The translations under genes were made by a program, and so were the position numbers. From NCBI GenBank assembly GCA_018292915.2, contig JACVVK020000493.1, forward strand, positions 331,001-395,000: DNA of 64,000 bases, in the 5' to 3' direction. Each line of letters starts with the position of its first letter. Within the stretch, counting starts at the first letter, position 1. The DNA comes from Batillaria attramentaria. Taxonomy: Eukaryota > Mollusca > Gastropoda > Batillariidae. Under the pieces are notes generated by a model. That model was not told where the DNA came from. It saw nothing but the letters and a program-made list of their open reading frames with translations, and made no database searches. This document shows, in pieces, positions 23,288 to 35,732 of this stretch.

Positions 23288-24642
23288 GTACAAACTATGT
23301 AACTGAATTTATTTAGCTGTCTGATTTTCAATTCTGCAAATGTGCTGAAGTAACATTACATTCATCTGAACAAAAGAATCTTCACACTTCATATCATGGG
23401 GACATACTCTACAACAAGGTCATTGCCTCTGAATGAATTGTAGTTTTCTTGTGTTTAACCTTTGCATAGTTCATTTCATATTCTTCAGATGGTGCCACAG
23501 TCTCGGTTTGTGAACAGGCTACAAGTTGAGAGATTAGTAAAGATTGACTGCTTCACAGAGCTGGTTTTAAGTCCCATCTACATGAAACTTGTGAGCCATG
23601 TTTGTGCAAACACTGTTGATTCCCAGGTCTGAAAGTCGGGTGAATTCACATTCTTAAGATACTGACTCAGTGACTGTGAAGCCATTACGTTCTAACAGCA
23701 GTTGGGACTAAAGTATGTTGAAAGCAAGTCTGGGAGCTACCTACCACTGTTCCAGGGCCACCTGGCAGAAAGAATTTACATAGCATTCATGCTCTGCTAG
23801 GCATATGCTAACAGACTGTTGATTGGTCTGTGTGTGCATAAACGTACTTACTGTCTCTGTCCATTGAAAGTACTCAACAGGTTATTGGTTGTGTTGAATT
23901 GTGAATTTAGCACGATGACTGCATGTTCGGGTGAATGCGTTTCCATGATGTGTTAGTGTACCCAGAAACTTAAGTTGGGGGGGTGTGCATCGTTAATGCT
24001 AAGAGGCTTAGTCCAAAGTCTGTATAATCAGTACAGTGGTGTGAGCAGGCCTCAGTATTCGATTTGTAAATTTCTTTTGTATTCCTAAGCAGCACATGGT
24101 TACATACTGATGACAGTAGATGGGAAGTAAACATTTGGGGCACGTGAGTAAATAATTTGAAAGGATACCCACCAACATCAGTTCTAAAGGTAAACACAGC
24201 ATGCAGCTGATAGGAATCATTTCTAGTGCATGTTCTGAAATTTGTCATCTGCATGTATTGAAATGCCAAGACCGGCAAGAGTCACTGTAAATCCACGGTG
24301 AAACATGCTTTATCACAAAGTTCAGTGGGCAGGGCATGAATTTAGCTAATGCGTGATGCCGGATCCACTGAAGTGTGTTAGGCACTCGACATTTCCATGG
24401 TTCGCTATATGATGGCGCACAAAAGTTCTCTGGTGTAACTACATCAGTACATGATGGCCTGTGATAACTTCTGACTTGGGGGTAGTAATATGGCACCAAA
24501 AAATCGGATGTGGTTTCTTCAATGTGTAAACAGTGAAGTGGCTTTCAAACTCAAAGGAAAACTAGCTTCAAGTACTGGCAGAGGATGAACCTAGGTCATC
24601 TATAATTTCATGTCCGTGATGAGAAGTGTAACTGTACTGTAT

Positions 24643-24659
24643 AATAAATGTTTAATAAA
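24643..24659 (+). terminator. Tandem polyadenylation signals for the 14-3-3 transcript
   Basis: AATAAA occurs at 24643-24648 and again at 24654-24659, about 1.36 kb past the stop. The intervening sequence (23288-24642) has no coding signal and fits a 3' UTR. Another AATAAA near 26335 could serve a longer form running through the foldback element. Confidence 0.55.
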
Positions 24660-24801
24660 TGGACAAAAGAGAAGTAGACACTATTTTTTACCACACTCCT
24701 TGGTTTATAAATACACTTGTAGTTGTACTAACTTGTAGGATTGCAGAAGCCTGTAACATTAGCGTGATGAGCCAGATCTTCCAAATTTCATCATACAGCA
24801 G

Positions 24802-25572
24802 TTAAAGGGTACGGCAAGTCAAGAGCACTATTGGGTTTAAATGACAGATATTGAGGTCCTAAGCTGTTAGTGAAAGTTTTCGTGAACAAAGTACCATTTA
24901 CTCAAAAATGCGCCGAAAACGCCCTCTGCTATCGGTTCCTCCTGGGCTGCGCCATGTTGCTGCGCTCTTTCGCGAATGAGATGGGAAAGGTGCCGACGGT
25001 GACGTCACTCCACCACCACTGTCGACAGTGCCTGCTTTGAGCGAGTTGTTCCAGAGTATTATTTTTGAGACTGACCTCGTTTGTGGAGATCATTTTATCC
25101 CCGATTGTTTCACTGGCGCTTTTGCGAACGATGTTGCTGCTTCACTTGTCAAACACGCATCAATCAGCTCTTCCCCATCGTCCCCACTGTTTTCTGCCAG
25201 GCCCCTTACTGAGCTCTTCCTCAGAATATTCTGGCTCAAAATTATAAAGAACTATCCCCAAATCCATTCTAGCTTTCAGGAAATAAGCAAAGTGTGTATA
25301 CGAGCCAGAAATAGCACGCCTAAAACGTGTAGCAGGCACACCTGCACGCACAGAGAGTGTGTCAGCTGAGTGTCGTCTGCTGCTGAGTGGTGGAGTGACG
25401 TCACTGCTAGGATCAACATGGCAGCCTCCATGGCATCGCATTTCGGCTGCCGTTTGGTGTGATAAATGCTGAATGGTGTATTCATGTTCAAATCTTTTGG
25501 GCTGCAGCCGTCTAGGACATCACTATCTATCCCCTAAACCCAACATTGTACTTGACTTGCCTTACCCTTTAA
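24802..25572. mobile_element. Foldback/TIR element flanked by TTAA
   Basis: TTAA stands at 24802-24805 and 25569-25572. Inside it the ends are inverted repeats: AGGGTACGGCAAGTCAAG on the left, and AGGGTAAGGCAAGTCAAG as the reverse complement on the right. GTTGGGTTTA/ATTGGGTTTA and GTGACGTCACTCCACCAC also lie in both arms. TTAA duplications are typical of piggyBac-type transposition, but the termini are not the usual CCC and no transposase is present. A plus-strand frame at 25028-25366 contains VCGDHFIPDCF, which resembles the second half of a THAP zinc finger; that link is tentative. Confidence 0.65.
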
Positions 25573-27985
25573 GAATTGCAAGCTGGTTGAGGAAGTGGTA
25601 GACTGTAGCGATGAGTTTTGTGGTGTGAAGATTTGCTAAAATTAGTAAAATTGGTCCTCTGCCCTGCTATGTGTCCTTGCAAGAAGTGCTCCAACTCCAA
25701 GCACACATTCAGCAATTCATTTGGTAAACGTAAAAACAATTGCTATACAGAAGTTGACCATGGTATATTTTACTCTCATTGATCCATTGTCAGATCTCTG
25801 TGATGCGGAAGGACATATGATTTTTGTTACGTTCAGCACAGTTATTCTTCATTAGACGTTGACGGCATCTGTGAGGCTTCATTGATGGGGGCAACGACTT
25901 GTTAGACAGCAGTCAGTTACAGCGAGTATCTAAGTAATGTTTTGAGCTGAGGCCAGCCAAGTTTAATAATAATATTGACTGTACTTTAATGCTATTTTTT
26001 AGCATCTCATCATAATTTGCTTGTGAATTTTATAAAGTGATAACAGTTCTGTACTACTAGTGTTGACATGCTTAGTCAAATTTTGCTGTAGCCAATATTT
26101 GTAGTGTTTGGTCAGTTTTGGAAGACATAAGTAAATCACAACTTTCATCCATTTGGTTTTTGATGCAATGGCAGTGTGGGTTTGCAGTTTGCTTGTTTTG
26201 ATGAAAGGCAGTTCTTACAGCTAAATTTGCTTTTTATTTCTCATGGGTATTGTTCAACATTGACATAAAGTGTTTGGAATTATTTCTACAGTGAGTATGG
26301 AAATGATTAGAAAATGCAAATTGCTTAATCTTTCAATAAACATCTTTTGGCATGTCAGCAGTTGTTCATAGTTTGTAAATTTATGTTGATTTCCATATTA
26401 CCAAGAAGGAGCTGAACAAGGTATGGCTGCTTCTCCATGTTCATTGTGGATATGTTGCATTCTCAAAAATTGACTCACACTTTCATTCAAATTTCCATAG
26501 CTTGTTCGGTTTTCACACTAGATCCATGAAACTTCACGACTTCGCCAGAATGGGTACTGATAAAGTGCTCATTAAAACTTTGTGATTTTGGTTGTAAATA
26601 AACATCAGGAATGTATAACCCTCCCCATATGTAATAGGGCAAAACCACCCATACTTGTAAATAATAAAAAAAAAGCAAACATAACCCTCCCCATACATTA
26701 TGGATGCAAAACTACCCATGCCTGAAGGAACTTCACTGGTGGAGAACGGTAAACCTATGTGTAAAGAAACTACACATGAAAGAAAAATATCTGTGACTAA
26801 AAATAAGTTGCAAACAAACTGGGTGTGTATTAAAATGGGCTGCTATCACTATCACACAGTATCAGTCCTGACTTTGAGTGAAAAACACTTCGCCTGGCAA
26901 AAGTGTATCACTTTCCTGGATACAACTGACCTATAAAGACTGTCGCATTGGTGTGGGTATGAGCAATTTTAATTCAGCTTCGTTCCTCCTTTGAAAGTGT
27001 GGGTGAATTTGCACCCACGATGTATGGCGAGGGATAATGCATTTATTTCCTTCTTCAAAGGCAGTGTGTTTGCATCCACAACATATGGCAAAGTATGGTT
27101 GCATTTGCATCTATGATGAATGTCGCTCAAGTTTGTAGGCAACATACGGCGAACGTTAATCTGGTTTGACCTAAACGGTGTTTGTATATTTTGAAAAAGG
27201 ACAGAGCATACTTTAAATTTCATGTGAACAGCTGTGTCTAACTTCTGAAAATATGGGCGAGTGTGGACAACTACAGTGAACAAGAGAAGGTTCAGTGGAT
27301 CTACTATAGAGATTGGTGAGTAGACACTGAGGTAGAGCAAGGATGAATTTTAAAATTTATCAAAGTGTGGAAAAGTTTTTTTAAGCTTTGTGTCCTTTAG
27401 CAATGTACCGTTTCCACCAATGCACATGTGTATTACTTTGGGGGAAGAGGAGGACAACTGGGCCTAGTCCTGACATCTATCAAATCAAGGTAGATCATTT
27501 CAGTCAGCCAGCATGTTTACGGCAGCTCTACAACACTCTCCTGCACACATGAAATGAAAGGTATGCATACATTACCGATAAATTTGTGTTCTGACAAAGG
27601 CTGTTTGCAAGGCGTCAGTAGGCCCTTTCTGTAAAATGTCTTGGTAAGGCACATGACACACTGGAGACTTTTTTGTACATGTACGAACAAACAACGGAAA
27701 ACAGCCCAGAATATGCTCTGGAAAAATCCGGGCAACAGCATGTGGCCACATCACACGGGAAACACCTGTTCACCATTTGTTCAGACTTGGAACACTTTTT
27801 GACGTCATCCTAAAGTTAGCCTAAGGGAACTTCACATGCAATAACTTTTGGGCCTACTTAGGAAAGGTTTTGCTCTGCTCTCAGGAAATTTCCATCAAAA
27901 CTAACCAACCAGCCCTATTCCTGCCTCATCAACAATTCACAAACACCACTCTAAGCAAGTCTTAGCATTTTGAAGTTCAGGGCCC
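25573..27985. other. Intergenic region without a recognised gene
   Basis: AT-rich sequence with scattered short open frames. Two partial repeats of ATAACCCTCCCCATA occur at about 26617 and 26681. A degenerate repeat near 27010-27130 has the form TTTGCATCCACAACATATGGC. No coding exon could be supported. Confidence 0.4.
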
Positions 27986-28275
27986 GTATGTAAAAGTTGA
28001 GGTTAATTTAACCCACAGCTACGGGCCTAACTCAGATTAGGACAAAAGAAACCCAAATGCAAAATTGAATAAATAAGGAAGCGAAGAAAGGAAGAAAAAA
28101 TCCTGTAACGGCTCAGGGGCCTTGCTGGAATGGGCCAGCTTCCTGATTTAACACACACACACAAAAAAAAAAAACAGAAAATTTAACCCTAGAGCTAGTT
28201 TAGTTCGAGGTTAGACTCGAACCCGGGACTAAAAGCCCTAACCTCAACTATCACATGTATGTATACAGGTCCAGG
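27986..28275. mobile_element. Possible MITE with AGTTGAGGTTA inverted repeats
   Basis: The left side reads GCCCGTATGTAAAAGTTGAG then GTTAATTTAACC. The right side, reverse-complemented, reads TATACATACATGTGATAGTT then GAGGTTAGGG. The interior includes a (CA)n and A-run tract. The match is imperfect and the borders are approximate. Confidence 0.4.
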
Positions 28276-28675
28276 TTCCGTGTCTGACAACTAGTACTAC
28301 ATGACCACAGTTGGTGAGTTACCGTGTTCGTGTGAAAATAAATTTCCTGTGAGAGGAAATAACTAATTATGGAAAACGGACACAAGCTCCAACTGGTTTG
28401 CATGGTTTGCTCCCTGCTCTGGAGAGTTTTATTGCAGGCAGAGCAAAATCCCTACCCCCTGGGAATTTGGAGAAAGAATCATTTAGGCCAGGCCCTGTAA
28501 TCATGTACTTCTCATACTATCAAAACAAAATCATAGCAAAGGTGAGACATTTAAGAATAACACACTGGTGAAGGCTTTCAAATGAACTGTACCTCGGTTT
28601 GAATGCAAGTGTGGTTTCCTGTGAAGCACTAGTCAAAGAAAGAAAACAAAAAAAACAAAACCGAAACAAACACCA

Positions 28676-28745
28676 GATATAATAATAATAATGAAACTTG
28701 CAGGGTGCCTATCCCCAGGGAGCGAGCTCTAGGCACCGTACAATC
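28676..28745 (-). mobile_element. LINE 3' tail with (ATT)n end
   Basis: On the minus strand the sequence TGTACGGTGCCTAGAGCTCG leads into a short ATT repeat, the same architecture as the other ATT-tailed LINE ends in this window. Confidence 0.5.
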
Positions 28746-28794
28746 TAAAAATGAAATAGTAAAAAAAAAATCCATTTCTGTCAGATGATAAAAG

Positions 28795-29290
28795 TGTACT
28801 TCGTAGGATGTCCACCGGTCTCTCTCTTCAACTCGAACATCAAGTCAGTGCTGCCGTGTGGAGCCGAGACCTGGCAAACTCTAAGACCATGCTGAACAGA
28901 CTCCTGACTTTTTCAACCAATGCCTGTGCAAAATACTATGAATCCAGTGGCAGGAAAATGTCCCTAACAAGGATCCCAGGAAGAGAACAAAAGGCCCCGT
29001 GGAAGTGGAAATCCTAAAGAGAAGTTGAGGTTGGCTAGGACACACACTGTGCACCTCAAAAAACTACACAACCTGGCAAGCACTGACCTAGAACCCGCAA
29101 GGTGAGTGAAAGAGAGGGAGACTTCGAAACATCTGGCGGTGAGACCTTGAGACCGATGTCAAGCAGACAGGACACACCTGGCAGAAACTGGAAAAGACGG
29201 CCCAGGACAGAAGATGTGTTGATGGCCTATGCTCCAGGAGAAGCGAAGGGCCTGAGCAAGTAAGTAACGTCCAATGCAAGATGGGACATG
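28795..29290 (+). mobile_element. Degenerate LINE reverse-transcriptase C-terminal region
   Basis: Frame-broken plus-strand sequence still shows the order typical of the LINE ORF2 end: a WGAETW-like motif at about 28858, a basic helix, and a W-x-x-L-x-x-x-A-x-D-R block near 29180-29220. Several stops and frameshifts make it dead. It lies just past the 3' end of the DcpS gene. Confidence 0.6.
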
Positions 29291-29401
29291 TACTTGGTAG
29301 GACGTGCAGAAGCAACAACACTCAGAAAACTCAGTATTTAAACATAGCTCACTACCTTGATTGACAATATCAAAAAGAAAACAAAAGATTCAAGAGTACA
29401 T

Positions 29402-32400
29402 TTATTCATCAAAATATCCAGCTGCTTTATATGCCTTGTACAGATCCTCATTTTCTCTGACAACGTAAATCAAGGTTTTCTTGCTGTAGAACTGATCGTC
29501 CATTTCAAGGTTCTCCATAACATCTTCAAGAAGGTGTGCTCGGAGACAATCTGATCCTGGCGCGTCAAACTTGACATGTGTAAAGTGAACATGCAGGTGG
29601 CCATATGATGGTTGATAGTGGAAGTAGATACGCAGTTTGGAGCCGGGAATGTTGAACTTCTCTTTGATCGCGGCCTGAAAAATGAAAAGAACAAAATGAA
29701 TAGATAAAACAGCTGTTGCACTAACTCTGCAGTCAAAATGCTATCACAAAAAAGCAACAAAAAAGCCCAACAACAACAACAAAAACAAATACCAAAGAAA
29801 CAAACAGCTGTTGTACTTGTTTGATGTCGTAAACCTGTCTCTCATTAAAAAAGCAAAAGGACACCAATTAACAAACGTCTGTTGCACTTGCTCGGACTCT
29901 GAGGTCAGGATCCTGTCTATTCACACATGTGAATACGTATACATGTACTCTTAAAATAAATAAATATATACGTCAGTAACTCAATCAATTTATTCTGTCC
30001 TTAAAGAGGCTATTCACTTCACACAGTGCACAAAAAGATGATTGTAAATATTCTTTAAAAAAAAACATCTACATCATCACAGTTTCTTAACTTATTATTC
30101 TGCAAAGTTATCAATGCATTACACACAGTCCAGTACTTGAATACTTTGCAAAACCACCCATGACGCATGGCAAATGTTAAAAGGATGTAAAGTTCAAGGA
30201 AAATCCCTTGGAAAACTGTCCCGTTTCACTAATAATCATACACACAGTAACTAGTACACACCTTCCCCTTCACAAGGATGTTTTTCAGCAGTGGAAGATG
30301 CTCCCTTCTCAGGTCGCGGATGGAGTGAATGCCATGCTTGTGGACTATGGCCACAAGGTAAAGAGACTCCAAGTCAGATCGATTCCACTTCATGTCCGGC
30401 AGTAATATGAAGCCAGTCTCAGGGTCCGGATCTTCAAAGACGATCCGATCAGACTCTGTCTTCTTCTCCAGGATGTTGAGCACCCACTAAGAAATAATTA
30501 GCAAAGAAGTAGAACTTTACAATTTTTTCTCCTAATATATTTGACAAACTTTAAAGAAAAAGATTTTAACTAGTCCCTTTGCCTAGTGTTTATTTTACTC
30601 TGAAAAAGAGTATTTTACGGGTAGCTGCTGGTTTGTGTTGTCCCTGTGTACTCTGCACGCTATGTACAGTATACGCCGGTTATAAGAAACTCGAGGGGGG
30701 TGAATTTTTTGGTTTCTTATATCCGAGTTTTCTTATATCTGAAAGTCGGATATAAGAAAGTATTTTGAAAAATATTTCTTATAACCGAGTTCAGTGAAAA
30801 AAAGGTTTAAAATATTTCTTTTTTTCTCAGTTCGTGTATGTTTTGCATTAAATTAAGAAATATCTGGTTTCTCTTAAAGACCTGCACAGAATATATATAT
30901 GTGTAGAGTTAATATACACCAGTGCGCTTATGTCCTTCAATGTCAGATTTTTTTTGTTTGAACATGAAAATACTGTTTTTGCTTCCCAACTGTAGCGCTG
31001 GCGGTCATGTGGTAAGAAAAAACAAAACAAAAAGAAAAAAAAAAAACCAAACCAACCAACCAACCAAACAAACAAACAAAAAAGAACTAAGGGGAGAGAG
31101 AGAGAGAGAGAATTCCCTTGTATTTATAGGATATATTAAAAGTGCATTATGTATCAACTTTTGATCTATAAAACACTCGTCCCATTAGAGTATGATATGC
31201 GATGCTTTCTGTGTCTAATTTGGCTGAAAAAAGCTGCAAATTAGCTTTTTTTTCTGTTGGGAGGGGGAAGGGGGATGGAGGAAAGATGGACCACGTATAT
31301 TGTCAAAGAAAGGAATTGATCAACAGTTAGTCTAATACTGATAGTTTTATTCTCCTTAACGCGAGCCCTGTAGACAGAGACAGATCAGACATACAGAGAG
31401 AGAGAGAGACTGAGCTCCCAATCAGGCAAAAAAACAAAATAATAATAAAAACAACATATAACAATAGAACAACAAAAATGCATCTCGTATTTTTTCTTCT
31501 TGCCAACGTTCAATTTTGCACGGAACACAATGGTGCCTGTCCTAAGTGACGTCAGACCTGACCTGTTTTCTTAGAATGAGTGAAATTTTCTTGGAAATGT
31601 ACTTTCGGTTTCTTACAATGAGTGAAATTTTCTTGGAAATGTACTTTCGGTTTCTTATATCCGAGTTTTTGTATCAAGCGGGACAAGAAATTTGCTTTCC
31701 TAAAACCGAGTTTTCTTATAAGCGAGTTTCTTGTATCCGAGTTTTTGTAATACATAATAAAGAAGAGTTTGGCCGGGGGAAAAAAATTCGTTGGCAATAA
31801 CCGAGTTTTCTTATATCCGAGTTGCTTATATCCGGCGTCCACTGTACATGTACCATCAATTCCACTCGTAAATGTGACCAAGATGACCTTGGGGAAACGA
31901 AGCAGAAGTTGCAGTAAATAACACTGGTGAGTCAAGGAAAGTGTAGTTAGACTGGCACTCAATCCACTACACAGTCATCAGTTCTTGGAGAAACTGATTG
32001 TCACCTGCAGGCTGAATTTGCTGGATTCCAGGCAAGGCTTTGTGACCTTTCTGAAGAGCTCTGGTGTTTCCCGCACAATAAAAGGGACATGCTCAGTGTA
32101 CTTGTCAATGTGTTTGCTGGTTGCTGGGTAGATCACTGTCGCCTTGCAATCTGCAACATACGACGGTAAACAGTTTACCTTCATGGTTTCAGTCCTCTAG
32201 CACCGTGACAGCAAAACTGAAAGTTGCAGTTCATGTACATGTGTGCTGAGGACTGTTACTTTTTGGCGTGTATTTTTTTTTATGAAACCTTAACTCAAGT
32301 AACTAGTTACACGCCTTCATGTTCATCTAATATCAACTCTAATAAATCCACTGGTGTTAAAAACAAGGAGGAACGGCCCCGTCCTACAAAGTTGTTTCTC

Positions 32401-34360
32401 CAAACTTCATATTATTTTGTCTGTTTTGTTGTTATTGTTGCCGGTTCTCCCCTCTCCAAGTTCTACCAACGACACTAGATCCTCTACGACCTCGACCGGT
32501 TAGCCACGTGACTGGGGGTGGGGCCGGGTGGGGGAAGAAGGGGGAGAGAGAGAGAGAGGCGGAGATAGAGGGTGGGTGGATGGGTGTTTAGGAGTTTAAC
32601 GTCCTTTTCCACCACAAAAGGGTGATATCAAGGACGGGGCAACGAGAAAAAAGGCCAGCACAAATATTTGGCCCCAGCGGCCGGGATTCGAACTCTCGGC
32701 CCAAGCATTGAAAGTCCAACGCTCTACCATTCGGCCACCCTGGCTCCCCAGAGAGAGAGAGAGAGAGAGAGAGGTCAGTTCCGTGAACTAAACATTTGCC
32801 GTCAGCCTCAGGCAGGTCGTCATACAGAGAGAGAGAGATGACGTCAATTCTGTGAACTAAACTTTTGACGTCAGCCTCTAGCACTGAGATCGTCTGAGGA
32901 TGCTTGTTCATGTCTTGTGATTTCCCTGTTGGCTTTGTGACTTCTCCGACTGAATTATTTTTCACATGAAATCTGGAAGATCTAGAGGGCTGATGAAATG
33001 TCGGAAGCAGTGACAATACTTGCAGATTTTGTCTGTGAACCAAACATTTGACGTCAGCCTCAAGCTGCTCGTCTGTCAGGTGATACTTCTTCATATCTTG
33101 TGATTTCCTTGTTGTTTCTGTGACTTCCGTGACTGAATTAATTTTGATATAAAATCTGGAAGATCTAGAGAGCTTATGAAACGTGGACTTAAGTGCCTCG
33201 GGTTGTACTTACGAAATTGCAAAATTGGAACTTTTTTGACCAGCGCTTCTCGCAGAAACGTGAAAAAATGTGTTTATCTAAAAGCTCTGTTATTCTTAAT
33301 ACTAAAGCTATAATAGTGCAGTAGTTCATGTCATATGTGCAGTTGGCATAAGTGACAAAAATACCGGAATGATGAGTAATTTGAAAGAGTCTTTTCATAG
33401 ATATTTGGCCTTATACGCAAACAACCCCTACCTCGGAAATATTTTTTTTACACAAAACCAGTCAGAGCTACAGAGCTGTAGCACGAATCAAGGCAGTGTG
33501 ATTGGGTGAACTTCCAAAGTCTAGAAAATGAAGGAATTTGAACAACTTTTTCGAAAAAATTCGTAACATGACCGATTTTTTAAAATTGGCGATAACTCTT
33601 CTGAAAATGCGGCAGGCTAAAAATCGTGAAAGGTAGCGCTGGAGAAGGTGAATTCCCATTTTATCTCAAAGTAAAAAGGCCTCCAACGAGGTGGTTTAGG
33701 AGATAGTCATCATTACATCCGTCCACACACACACACACACACACACGTCACTCCCGCCAAAAAGAACGCAGCAGCATAGTGTGCACGTAAGGTGTCTATG
33801 ACGCAGATTTCGTTACGTCACTGTGTGCGTGAAAGTAAGTATTGTGTGGAGAAACGTCACAGTCTTGTTTTGTATCACTGAAACTTGCTGCTGCGCGTAA
33901 CAAAATCTGCCCCGTCTCATAAAGTTGTTTCTCTTTAGAGAAACAACTTAAAAAACAACAGCTCTCATTCGCACAACAACAACAGGAAGAGAAAACAAGC
34001 ACATTCAACACAAATACCGGCCAAGGTGCGAGACGAAAAGACGTTATGCGTGCTGTAAATGTCGTTTTTCAGCGTTTCTTCAGTTCTCCCATCCTCTGAT
34101 GACAGCACGTCGGCAACTTTCTCTTTGTGAAATGGCAACCTCTCCAGCAAAACGACAGCCTCCTTTCCCGCAACCCCGGTAAACCGTCCAAGCACGGTGA
34201 TCAGTTTGAGTTTGCTGTCTTCACGCAATACTTTCACAATTTCCAGATTCTGGAAGGCATTTGCTTCTTGTTTTGCATCTCCTGGGACCCCTTCGTCGGA
34301 CAGTTTTTGCTTTTTCGCTGGGCTCTCTTGAGCCAAGTCGCCGATCACGGAAGCCGCCAT
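29402..34360 (-). CDS. DCPS: Scavenger mRNA-decapping enzyme DcpS (m7GpppX diphosphatase)
   Basis: Hydrolyses the residual m7GpppN cap left after 3'-to-5' mRNA decay. Exons are 34360-34018 (start MAASVIGDL), 32150-32005, 30486-30262 and 29674-29402 (stop TAA). All have GT..AG borders and consistent phase, giving 328 residues against about 337 in human. Exon 1 carries [10 protein letters not shown] and exon 2 [15 protein letters not shown]. Exon 3 carries ADRIVFE-like [15 protein letters not shown] plus LLPDMKWN of the cap-binding pocket. Exon 4 carries the histidine triad GHLHVHFT that contains the catalytic His. All core motifs are intact. The stop region TGAATAAATG contains an overlapping AATAAA. 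Introns hold a pogo-like element (intron 2), and in intron 1 a SINE, a 183-bp tandem repeat and a dispersed repeat. The frame stays open above the chosen Met, but family N-termini support this start. Confidence 0.95.
30667..31844. mobile_element. Pogo/Tigger-like non-autonomous element, copy 2 (1.18 kb)
   Basis: Bounded by TA at 30665-30666 and 31845-31846, with left end CAGTATACGCCGGTTATAAG. It is nearly identical to copy 1 at 11891-13127 over its whole length. The main differences are shorter (GA)n and A-rich tracts and absence of a roughly 42-bp segment present in copy 1 near 12775-12817. It lies in DcpS intron 2, in the same window orientation as copy 1. Confidence 0.9.
32570..32749 (-). 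mobile_element. SINE family B, full length
   Basis: On the minus strand it starts GGGGAGCCAGGGTGGCCGAA, a tRNA-like head with A-box. A B-box GTTCGAAT(CC) follows, then a body through GATATCACCC and a tail ending in CACCC. It is inserted within (GA)n sequence next to the DcpS intronic tandem repeat. Confidence 0.85.
32780..33208 (-). repeat. 183-bp tandem repeat with open reading frame in DcpS intron 1
   Basis: Read on the minus strand, two 61-codon units (from about 33187 and 33004) plus a partial third share one open frame. Both full units contain SRSSRF, NSV, EVT, KSQDM and LEADVK(C/S)LVHR; the third piece has EADGKCLVH. There is no start or splice evidence for a gene, and the frame runs into a SINE downstream. 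It may be a relic of a repeat-protein exon. I do not recognise the peptide. Confidence 0.6.
33805..33953. repeat. Dispersed repeat X, uninterrupted copy
   Basis: Runs from TTTCGTTACGTCACTGTGTG through GTCACAGTCTTG and ATCACTGAAACTTGCTGCTG to TTTAGAGAAACAACTT. The same landmarks in the same order occur at 59600-60565, where a 783-bp MITE interrupts them. A weak third match (GGCCCCGTCCTACAAAGTTG) is at 32373. Both main copies are preceded by (CA)n. Confidence 0.7.
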
Positions 34361-35732
34361 TGTAATGAATGGTAGTAATCCCCCTTTGCCAGTTATGTGT
34401 AGGATGCGTCCGCTCTCATTCGCACGGAAGGTGTAAACTGAAAGCACGGTACATAAATGTAGTCTACTACGTGTATGCCACAACACAAATCTATCTTGTG
34501 TGTCCATCAACTGTGAACAATACGTCAAATGTGGCCGACCAGAGACACCGATAGAATCTCCTATCTATGTCTGGGCCGACAGGGAAGCCGTCTCACTGCA
34601 TTGGATCATGTTCAGCCGGACTCTTCAGTTAGGGTCACAGCCCCTTCAAGTTGCCCCTTTTCAGCCTCTTCTTCTTGCCCTGGCCCCTCCGTCGTGTTGC
34701 AGCAAACTACAAAATATTTTTTAAAAAATAAGTGATTTGGATACCCACCTGCCAATCAGCAGCAGCTGACTGATTCAGTTGCTTCATTGTGTTTATTGTT
34801 TACTTGACTTGCACAACCAAAGAAATACTACCGAGAGAGAGAGAGAGAGAGAGACAGATTATTCATAACTGAGAACACACTCACACTAAAAAGAGCCACG
34901 GACAAGCACATTCATGGGATCTATAGTTTTAATCTGTTCTGTTTAATATAACACTTATTTCATAAATCCATAAATGATACACACAAACAGACAATGACAC
35001 AACAGGTCTGGAGCAGCAGGCATAGCGGCACAGCCTTTGGCCCTTGTCTAACCAGCTGCCTAGCATATGACAAAAGCAGTGCCCCCACGAAACCCCCACC
35101 AACTTTTGAGGCAAAGTAACTGTTATGAATATGCACTATCAAGTTGTAAGAAACATGAGTAGGTACAGAAGATACATCAACAGATATGAACAGCTATAAA
35201 AAAAATATACACTCTTTTCTCCCTAAAATCCAACATTTCAGATTCTATACAAACATATATTGCGATATAATAGTGAAATACATAATAAGTGGAGTAAAAA
35301 ATACGCTGCTGATCAGAATTACGGTAAAATTCTGGTGGGTTAGATTGCTGTATGAAAGATTGTGGCCCCGATTTGTGAAATACATGTCCACAAAATACAG
35401 TACATGCACTGCACATATCACAAAATAAGTAGAGTGGTTACATGGTTTACTTAAATTGCACAACAAAATATTCCATGTGTAAAAATGTAAACTGGTACAA
35501 ACATGAACTATCGCCATGCATTCCAAAACTGAGCAAAACATATCACTAATAATACATAAAAGTCAAAATCAATTGCCTGGTTATAAAAAGATGAAAAAAA
35601 TCTGCGATTCTCATTTCTGTTAAGTGCAATTCACAAATTCCTTTGACAAAGCACTAGGATTGTATATATAATACATACATGTAAGTACTTTGCCTTTGGT
35701 GTCTGTTAGAATTTATTTACGCAACATGGGGA
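34361..35732. other. 5' flank of DcpS and probable 3' flank of the next minus-strand gene
   Basis: The first few hundred bases should hold the DcpS promoter; I see no TATA box. A (GA)n tract is at 34833-34853. The minus strand near 34925-34940 reads AACAGATTAAAACTATAG, a possible ATTAAA polyadenylation signal for the gene at 37-47 kb. Otherwise it is AT-rich sequence with no exon. Confidence 0.4.
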
